Positions 57,932 to 64,000 of a stretch of DNA of 64,000 nt are shown here, in pieces. The position numbers were made by a program, and so were the translations under genes. The stretch is from the NCBI GenBank assembly GCA_013214945.1, contig JABSRT010000004.1:1-64000 (forward strand), in the 5' to 3' direction. The DNA is from Gammaproteobacteria bacterium. GTDB lineage: Bacteria; Pseudomonadota; Gammaproteobacteria; Enterobacterales; Psychrobiaceae. How positions within the stretch are numbered: the first letter of the stretch is position 1; each line of letters begins with the position of its first letter. Below the pieces are notes generated by a model. The model did not search any database. It worked only from the letters and a program-made list of their open reading frames with translations, and had not been told where the DNA came from.

Positions 57932-59455
57932 ATGGAAATGAACCCATTGCACAGTGCAGCGAAGGAACAGCAATCATCAAGCGCGAGTAATTTACGCAAT
58001 ACTTATATTGGCGTATTGATAGTCGCAACATGGGCAATGTTATTTTGGTCAACTATCGTAGCCACTATTACAATCTGGTCGACTTCTGAGACTTTCGCTC
58101 ATGGTTTTGTCATTTTACCTATCGTTGGTTGGCTCTTTTTTCGTGACCGCGCACAATTTTTACGGGCCAATGTCGTTGGCTCTTACTGGGGAATGGCTGT
58201 TACCGTCGGTTTTATTTTATTGTGGCTAATTGGTCAGTTGCTCGAAGTTTCTGTATTTCGTCAGCTCGGCGTGTTTGGTGGGATAGTCGCCAGTTATTGG
58301 ATGGTGTTTGGTGATGATTTTGCCAAGCATTACAAATTCCCGCTGTGTTATGTCATTTTTGCAGTGCCATTTGGTAATGCGATTATTCCGTTGTTACAGC
58401 ATATAACGGCGGAAATAACGGTGTTTATGCTGCAGGTAAGTCAGATCCCCGTTTTTTATGAAGGTTTATATCTTACCATTCCATCTGGCAAGTTTGAGGT
58501 GGCTGTTGCTTGTTCTGGCATTCGTTATTTGATCGCCTCGCTGGCGGTAGGAACCTTGTACGCTTATCTTAATTATCGATATTTTTATAAACAATTACTC
58601 TTTGTGATCTTAGCTTTCTTTATTCCGATTATTGCTAACGGTATTCGTGCTTACCTTATCGTAATAATTGCTCATTTGTCGGATATGGAATATGCGACAG
58701 GGGCTGATCACCTGGTGTATGGTTGGTTATTTTTTGGGATTGTTATCTTACTGATGTTTTATCTTGGCAGTTTCTTTTGCGATAGCGAACCAGAGGCTGA
58801 ATCGCGGTTGATTAGCTCAGAACAAACTCAATTTAACGTTTGGCCGACTATCATGGTTGCAATATCTGGATTGGTGGCGTTGCTTTTTAATCGCACTATT
58901 GACTCAGTTGTTCCGCCACAACAGCCGGCAATTATAAAGTTATCAGCACCATTTAACATGACGCCACGAGAGCAAACATTATGGGGAATTGATTTTTCAC
59001 ATTCACTTGCAATGTATTTAGGACGTAGCACAAATAAGGTTGAGTTATATGTCGCTAAATTTGCAAATAGGCAAACCCAAGGTGAACTGCTGACATCGAC
59101 TAATTTGTTGTACGATCAGCAATATTGGTCTTTAGTTGCCAAGACAATAGTGAAATTGCCAGCCACAACAGGTTCAATGGACTTTATTGAGCTGCAATTG
59201 GTCAATGCGCAAGGGCTGCATCGACTGGTTCGTTATAGCTATCTTATCGATGGTACTTTTATCGCCAGTCAAGCTAGGGTTAGGTTATCTCAAGGGTTAT
59301 TGGCACTAACGGGGTCATCATTACCGTTATATGTTGTGGCTGTGTCAGTCGCTCACCCGTCGAGTCCGCAAGGATTAATTCAAGGGCAGCAGCTATTATC
59401 ACAATGGGTAGCAGAGCAGCCATTGTCATCTATTAAGAGCGCTCAATCATTATGA
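57932..59455 (+). CDS. xrtA: exosortase A with fused EpsI domain
   Basis: This 507-residue transpeptidase-like membrane enzyme should cleave PEP-CTERM sorting signals. It has about eight helices (residues 23-290). The catalytic triad is intact: C194 (VACSGIRYL), R239 (ANGIRAYL) and H260 (GADHLVYGW). Residues about 305-507 form an EpsI-type periplasmic domain, as is common in exosortase A. It starts 12 bp after the FemAB-like gene and overlaps the next gene by four bases. No PEP-CTERM substrate is encoded in the window. Confidence 0.95.
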   Translation: MEMNPLHSAAKEQQSSSASNLRNTYIGVLIVATWAMLFWSTIVATITIWSTSETFAHGFVILPIVGWLFFRDRAQFLRANVVGSYWGMAVTVGFILLWLIGQLLEVSVFRQLGVFGGIVASYWMVFGDDFAKHYKFPLCYVIFAVPFGNAIIPLLQHITAEITVFMLQVSQIPVFYEGLYLTIPSGKFEVAVACSGIRYLIASLAVGTLYAYLNYRYFYKQLLFVILAFFIPIIANGIRAYLIVIIAHLSDMEYATGADHLVYGWLFFGIVILLMFYLGSFFCDSEPEAESRLISSEQTQFNVWPTIMVAISGLVALLFNRTIDSVVPPQQPAIIKLSAPFNMTPREQTLWGIDFSHSLAMYLGRSTNKVELYVAKFANRQTQGELLTSTNLLYDQQYWSLVAKTIVKLPATTGSMDFIELQLVNAQGLHRLVRYSYLIDGTFIASQARVRLSQGLLALTGSSLPLYVVAVSVAHPSSPQGLIQGQQLLSQWVAEQPLSSIKSAQSL

Positions 59456-60543
59456 AGCCAATTCATGTTTGCCATGTTGTCTATAAATTCGCTACTGGTG
59501 GGCTTGAGAATGGCGTGGTTAATTTAATTAATAAATTACCCGCCGAGGAATTTAGTCACAGCATTATTTGTATCAGTAATGCTGATCCAATGTTTGTGAA
59601 AAGATTGGCGCGACCAGAGATAAAAATATATGAGTTGGAGAAGCTACCTGGGCGTTCTATTTCCTATTTAGGGCGCTTAAGGGCTATTGTTAAGCAATTA
59701 AAGCCGTCGATAGTGCATACCCGAAATCTTTCGACGATAGAAGCGCAAGTAGCCTGTATCGGGCTGGGCGTATTACGAGTTCATGGAGAGCATGGCTGGG
59801 ATGGTCCACTGGCTAAATTTAATCGCAAGCATATTTGGTTGAGACGTTTAATTCAGCCTTTAATTGACCGCTTTATTGTTTTGTCCGGCGAGTCTCAGCA
59901 ATATTTAGCGCAACAAATTCTCATTGATCCAGCTCGAATTCAATTAATCTGTAATGGCGTTGATAGCGAGCTATTTACAAATCCTCCTAAATCCTTAGCT
60001 GAAAATTTTAATATCATTGCGGTCGGTCGTTTAGTAGATGTTAAAAATTACCCCTTGTTACTTAATGCGCTAGCAAAAATTGTGCATGAGCTTGGATATA
60101 ATAATGTCCAATTAACTATCGTCGGTGATGGCAGCAATCGTGAGCAATTAACTGACCAAATAGCGAGCCTAAAATTAAATTCACATTGCCATTTACTTGG
60201 CGATAGATCCGATATTGCGCCGTTATTGGCGCAAAGTGATGTTTTTGTACTGGCGTCGACTGCGGAAGGCATATCCAATACGATATTAGAATCAATGTCG
60301 ACCGGCACTGCCGTGATTGCGACAGATGTTGGTGGTAATACTGAGCTGGTCGAGCATATGAAAACGGGCTTAATAACCGAGTCGAACAATCTGGTCGCTA
60401 TGGTTGATGCGATAGAATATTACCTTAAAGATATCAGTTGTTGCCACCAGCATGGCATTAATGGGCGGCAACGAATTGAGGAAAATTTTAGTATCAGTTT
60501 GATGGTTAACAACTATGCTGAGTTATACCGTCGTTTAATATAA
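59452..60543 (+). CDS. XrtA-associated GT4 glycosyltransferase
   Basis: This 363-residue cytosolic glycosyltransferase of the GT-B fold resembles the exosortase-A-associated sugar transferase family. Motifs are FATGGLENGVVNLINKLP, HGEHGWDGP, the donor-site stretch VGRLVDVKNYPLLLNAL and the C-terminal ASTAEGISNTILESMSTGTA (EX7E-type). Its start overlaps the exosortase stop by ATGA. The sugar it transfers is unknown. Confidence 0.9.
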   Translation: MKPIHVCHVVYKFATGGLENGVVNLINKLPAEEFSHSIICISNADPMFVKRLARPEIKIYELEKLPGRSISYLGRLRAIVKQLKPSIVHTRNLSTIEAQVACIGLGVLRVHGEHGWDGPLAKFNRKHIWLRRLIQPLIDRFIVLSGESQQYLAQQILIDPARIQLICNGVDSELFTNPPKSLAENFNIIAVGRLVDVKNYPLLLNALAKIVHELGYNNVQLTIVGDGSNREQLTDQIASLKLNSHCHLLGDRSDIAPLLAQSDVFVLASTAEGISNTILESMSTGTAVIATDVGGNTELVEHMKTGLITESNNLVAMVDAIEYYLKDISCCHQHGINGRQRIEENFSISLMVNNYAELYRRLI

Positions 60544-60561
60544 TAAATAACAGGATGTTTT

Positions 60562-62451
60562 ATGTGTGGGATTTCAGGGATATTTGATTTAAAAAAAATT
60601 GACGACATTGACCGTAATATTTTAGAAAAAATGAATACAGCTCAAGATCATCGAGGGCCCGATGCCGATGGTTTTTTCTTTGCGCCAGGTATCGGACTTG
60701 GCCATCGCCGTTTATCTATTATTGATCTTGCTGGTGGCCATCAACCAATGTTTAATGCCAGTGGTGATATCGGCATTGTTTTTAATGGCGAGATCTATAA
60801 TTTTAAACAACTGGCTGAGCAGTTAATCGAGTTAGGGCATAAATTTGAAACGCGCAGTGACACTGAAACGATTCTGCATGCTTGGGCCCAGTGGGGAGTG
60901 GATTGTGTAAGCCACTTGCGGGGCATGTTTGTTTTTGCATTGTGGGATAAGCGCCAAGACAGCTTGTTTATGGCACGAGACCGATTGGGCATTAAACCGC
61001 TTTATTACACCCTGTTAGAGAATAATCAGTTCATTTTTGGTTCAGAACTGAAGGTGCTTAAACAGCACCCGCAATGCTCGCGCGAATTAGACCCTCAAGC
61101 GATAGAAGATTATTTTACCTTTGGTTATATCCCTGAGCCAAAATCAATTTTCAAGCAAGTTAAAAAATTAGAGCCGGGTCATACCATTTTACTCGAAAAA
61201 GGCTCGTTGCAGGTAAAGCCAGTTCAGTATTGGGATGTACAATTTGATGTAAGCTTACACCCGCTAGGACACAGTAAGGATCAACTCATTGAGCAGTTTA
61301 AACAGGCTGTCGATGTTCGTTTAGTATCTGAGGTACCGCTTGGGGCTTTTTTATCTGGCGGTGTTGACTCGTCTGGTGTCGTCGCAATGATGTCATCGTT
61401 ACAGCAAGAACCCGTTAACGCCTGTTCAATTGGCTTTGATGCTAAAGGGTTTAATGAAACAGATTTTGCCACTGAAGTTGCACAGCGCTACAAAGCAAAA
61501 CATCAGATAAAAGAAATTAGTAGCGATGATTACGTACTAATCGATAAACTTGCCGACTTGTATGATGAGCCTTATGCCGATAGCTCGGCTTTACCGACTT
61601 ATCGCTTGTGTGAAATGGCGAGAGCGCAGGTTACTGTTGCGCTCTCGGGAGATGGTGCCGATGAGTTAATGGCCGGATATCGGCGTTATCAATGGCATCT
61701 TAAAGAAGAGAAACTACGTCAACTATTGCCATTGAGTTTCAGAAAGCCGGTGTTTGGTTTTCTTGGTGCTGTTTATCCAAAATTAGACTGGGCACCAAAA
61801 TTTCTACGTGCTAAAACTACCTTTCAATCGATGGCATTTGACTGGATTGAAGGCTATCACAATAGCATGTCAATTTTGCGCAATGACGAACGCCAGCGCT
61901 TATTTAGCGCGGAATTTAAAGCCTCGTTGCAAGGTTATAATAGTGTGAGCGTTTTTAAACATCACGCCAAAAACTCAGCGACGACAGATCCGTTATCACA
62001 AGTTCAATACATCGATATGAAGACTTATTTGGTCGGAGATATATTAACTAAAGTAGACCGGGCTAGCATGGCACACAGCTTGGAAGTACGAGTTCCGCTG
62101 CTCGATCATCAGTTTATTGAGTGGGCTGCCAATATTCCATCGAGTGAACGGTTAGCACAAGGGCAGGGTAAAGCGGTGTTTAAGCAAGCCTTAGAGCCTC
62201 ATTTACCTAATGATGTGCTTTATCGTCAAAAAATGGGCTTTAGCATCCCTCTAGCTCAATGGTTTAGAGGACCGCTTAAAGAAAAGCTCGAACAAGGATT
62301 ATTGTCTAATATCATGCTCAATAGCGGTATCTTTGATCCTGCAGCGTTAAAGTGGCTGCTAAAAAGCCATATCAATGGTTCTAGAGATAATAGCGCAGCA
62401 CTGTGGTCGCTATTAATGTTTGAGCGCTTTTTAGCAAGCGAACTAAAATGA
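60562..62451 (+). CDS. XrtA-system amidotransferase, asparagine-synthase-like
   Basis: This 629-residue protein has an N-terminal class II glutamine amidotransferase domain (catalytic C2 in MCGISG, then DHRGPDADG and GHRRLSIIDL) and a C-terminal asparagine-synthase domain with the ATP pyrophosphate loop SGGVDSSGVVAM. Members in exosortase A loci are thought to amidate a sugar acid of the polysaccharide. It lies 18 bp after the glycosyltransferase and overlaps the next one by four bases. Length is typical. Confidence 0.93.
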   Translation: MCGISGIFDLKKIDDIDRNILEKMNTAQDHRGPDADGFFFAPGIGLGHRRLSIIDLAGGHQPMFNASGDIGIVFNGEIYNFKQLAEQLIELGHKFETRSDTETILHAWAQWGVDCVSHLRGMFVFALWDKRQDSLFMARDRLGIKPLYYTLLENNQFIFGSELKVLKQHPQCSRELDPQAIEDYFTFGYIPEPKSIFKQVKKLEPGHTILLEKGSLQVKPVQYWDVQFDVSLHPLGHSKDQLIEQFKQAVDVRLVSEVPLGAFLSGGVDSSGVVAMMSSLQQEPVNACSIGFDAKGFNETDFATEVAQRYKAKHQIKEISSDDYVLIDKLADLYDEPYADSSALPTYRLCEMARAQVTVALSGDGADELMAGYRRYQWHLKEEKLRQLLPLSFRKPVFGFLGAVYPKLDWAPKFLRAKTTFQSMAFDWIEGYHNSMSILRNDERQRLFSAEFKASLQGYNSVSVFKHHAKNSATTDPLSQVQYIDMKTYLVGDILTKVDRASMAHSLEVRVPLLDHQFIEWAANIPSSERLAQGQGKAVFKQALEPHLPNDVLYRQKMGFSIPLAQWFRGPLKEKLEQGLLSNIMLNSGIFDPAALKWLLKSHINGSRDNSAALWSLLMFERFLASELK

Positions 62452-63521
62452 ACATTGCTGTCATTGGGCCGATACCACCACCGAGTGGCGGCATGGCGAT
62501 GCAAACAGAGCAGCTGTGTCGGTTATTGGAACAAGCGGGGCATGAGGTAACGGCCATAGCTACAAATAGCGCCTATCGTCCGCAGTGGATCGGACGGGTA
62601 TTTATGCTGCGCGCATTGTTCCGGCTATTTCACTATTGTTGGCTGCTACTTTCGCAGTTAAAAAAACAGCAAGTAGTTCATCTAATGGCTAATTCAGGTT
62701 GGTCATTCTATCTGTTTGCAATGCCAGCGATTTATATCGCCTCATGGTATAAAGTGCCAGTTATTGTCAACTACCGTGGTGGTAATGCTAAGCCGTTTTT
62801 TGCTAAATCTTGGCCTTACATCAAAGGTGCCTTTCACCGTGTTGATGCTATTATTGTGCCAAGTGAATTCTTGCGTCAAATATTTAGTCAATACGACTTA
62901 CCGTCGCAAGTCGTGCCTAATATTGTCGATTTATCAATTTTTGATTATCAAGAACCTGACCTGTCGGTTGGCTGTTTGCACCTTGTAGTGACTCGAAATT
63001 TAGAGCTTATTTATGATAACGCCACAGCAATTAAAGCCTTTGCACTCTTTTGCAACAATCATCCTAATACAAAGTTAACGATAGCAGGCAGTGGCAGCGA
63101 ATTAACGGCATTAGAGCAGCTAACCATACAGTTGGAAGTCAGTGATAAGGTTAACTTTGTTGGGCGGTTAAGTCGCAGTGAAATCGCTAAACTGTATCAA
63201 TCATCCGATATTTTATTAAATACCAGTATTGTCGACAATACCCCCAATTCTATTATTGAAGCATTAGCATGTGGCGTTATTGTTATCACTAGTAATGTCG
63301 GAGGAATTCCATTTTTAGTTAAAGATGGTTGCCAAGCGTTGCTTGTTCCGCCAGAACAGCCGACAGCCATTGCACAAAAACTGGCATTGGTTATTGCGGA
63401 CCTTAAGCTGAGTTTGAAGTTAGCGCAGGGGGGACGTGAGATGGTGCAGCAATTTTCACCATTGGAGGTTATTCCATTACTTGAACAAATCTACCACAAG
63501 GTGATAAATCAAGATGCGTGA
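62448..63521 (+). CDS. GT4 glycosyltransferase
   Basis: This 357-residue glycosyltransferase has the GT-B start MNIAVIGPIPPPSGGMAMQ, the linker VVPNIVDLSIF, and the donor-binding segment SDILLNTSIVDNTPNSIIEALACG. It is part of the plus-arm operon, overlapping the genes on both sides (four and eight bases). It is a generic GT4 member. Donor and acceptor sugars are unknown. Confidence 0.88.
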   Translation: MNIAVIGPIPPPSGGMAMQTEQLCRLLEQAGHEVTAIATNSAYRPQWIGRVFMLRALFRLFHYCWLLLSQLKKQQVVHLMANSGWSFYLFAMPAIYIASWYKVPVIVNYRGGNAKPFFAKSWPYIKGAFHRVDAIIVPSEFLRQIFSQYDLPSQVVPNIVDLSIFDYQEPDLSVGCLHLVVTRNLELIYDNATAIKAFALFCNNHPNTKLTIAGSGSELTALEQLTIQLEVSDKVNFVGRLSRSEIAKLYQSSDILLNTSIVDNTPNSIIEALACGVIVITSNVGGIPFLVKDGCQALLVPPEQPTAIAQKLALVIADLKLSLKLAQGGREMVQQFSPLEVIPLLEQIYHKVINQDA

Positions 63522-64000
63522 TATTGTACTGTTGGTCATTATCATTGGTCTGATCATTATGACCTTAAAAAAACCATTTTATGGGGTGCTTACTTGGTGT
63601 TGGATTAGTTATATGTTGCCGCATAAATTGTCTTGGGGTTTCATGTTGCATTTCCCTTCGGCCCAGCTTGTCGCAATCGCGTTTATAATTTCCTTGATGT
63701 TAAGTAAAGAGAAAAAAACGATTAATTGGCACTCTCCCATTGTCTGGTTATTGATCTTTAATCTATCGATGTTGCTATCGACACTGATTGGCTCGAAAGA
63801 TTTTGGTGCCTTGCAAATTTACACTCAAACTTTAAAAGTGCAGTTTTTTACTTTTCTAATTTATATGATGTTAACTAATCGCGAGAGGATCGATCAGGCG
63901 TTGTGGGTTATTTGCGCTAGCATTGGTTTTTATGGCGTAAAAGGCGGGATTTTTGTTATATTAAATGGTGGTAAAGATCGCGTGTGGGGACCGCCAGGTG
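63514..64000 (+). CDS. O-antigen-ligase-like protein of the XrtA system (partial)
   Basis: The gene begins with ATG at 63514, eight bases inside the previous gene, and runs off the window. The 162 visible residues are hydrophobic: MRDIVLLVIIIGLIIMTLKK, KLSWGFMLHFPSAQLVAIA, LWVICASIGFYGVKGGIF, and end in RVWGPPG. These match the N-terminal half of the putative O-glycosylation ligase of exosortase A loci, a Wzy/O-antigen-ligase relative. It may polymerise the polysaccharide or transfer it to sorted proteins. Confidence 0.88.
   Translation, partial: MRDIVLLVIIIGLIIMTLKKPFYGVLTWCWISYMLPHKLSWGFMLHFPSAQLVAIAFIISLMLSKEKKTINWHSPIVWLLIFNLSMLLSTLIGSKDFGALQIYTQTLKVQFFTFLIYMMLTNRERIDQALWVICASIGFYGVKGGIFVILNGGKDRVWGPPG

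Overview
The window reads as chromosomal DNA of a marine gammaproteobacterium of the order Alteromonadales, close to Colwelliaceae (for example Thalassotalea) or Shewanella. This rests on the gene set and sequence style (ArcA nearly identical in its receiver to the enterobacterial protein, RsmC, RsmE, GshB, BolA, FolE2, MetA with MetJ boxes, a TonB receptor), on moderately AT-rich DNA, and on an exosortase A locus of the kind found in environmental Gram-negatives. The genus is inference. No rRNA or tRNA gene and no CRISPR array was found.

Layout. 1-2.0 kb: an IS110-family (IS1111-type) insertion sequence with 14-bp subterminal inverted repeats and a 7-bp core direct repeat, inserted just before a terminator that resembles an rRNA-operon terminator, then a non-coding stretch with a diverged direct repeat. 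2.1-6.9 kb: an iron-uptake module (response regulator, sensor kinase, TonB-dependent receptor, PepSY-type membrane protein). 7.0-8.0 kb: metA behind two MetJ boxes. 8.2-25.4 kb: surface-adhesion region, with a TPR protein carrying a degenerate GGDEF domain, then on the minus strand a 2480-residue LapA-like adhesin, its type I secretion system (LapB, LapC, LapE-like), an OmpA-like lipoprotein and the c-di-GMP receptor LapD. 25.8-43.4 kb: mostly housekeeping genes (hydrolase, cbiB, mtnN, gltD, gltB, folE2, a secreted S51-like protein, an HPt protein convergent with arcA, rsmC, bolA-gshB-rsmE). 43.6-64.0 kb: an AMP-ligase-like gene and a large divergent exosortase A (XrtA/PEP-CTERM) exopolysaccharide locus cut off by the window end.

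How the parts work together. The adhesin has an N-terminal retention module followed by a Thr-Ala-Ala-Gly site, the signature of LapG cleavage. LapD, with degenerate GGDEF and EAL domains, should gate that cleavage in response to c-di-GMP. The LapG protease itself is not in the window. In the XrtA locus the minus arm encodes export porin, chain-length regulator, tyrosine autokinase, outer-membrane-type protein, ATPase and the PrsK/PrsR two-component pair. The plus arm encodes the priming sugar transferase, deacetylase, FemAB-like transferase, exosortase A fused to an EpsI domain, two glycosyltransferases, an amidotransferase and a partial O-antigen-ligase-like protein. The window therefore holds two matrix systems, a c-di-GMP-gated adhesin and an exosortase-linked polysaccharide, about 20 kb apart.

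The most interesting observations are the candidate bridge/seek RNA of the insertion sequence, which has segments matching both sides of its own target; the near-identical 714-bp tandem repeats, 21-residue glycine/aspartate repeats and von Willebrand A domain of the adhesin; the HPt gene next to arcA; a coupled 18-codon upstream ORF; and the complete catalytic signature of exosortase A with no sorted substrate nearby.
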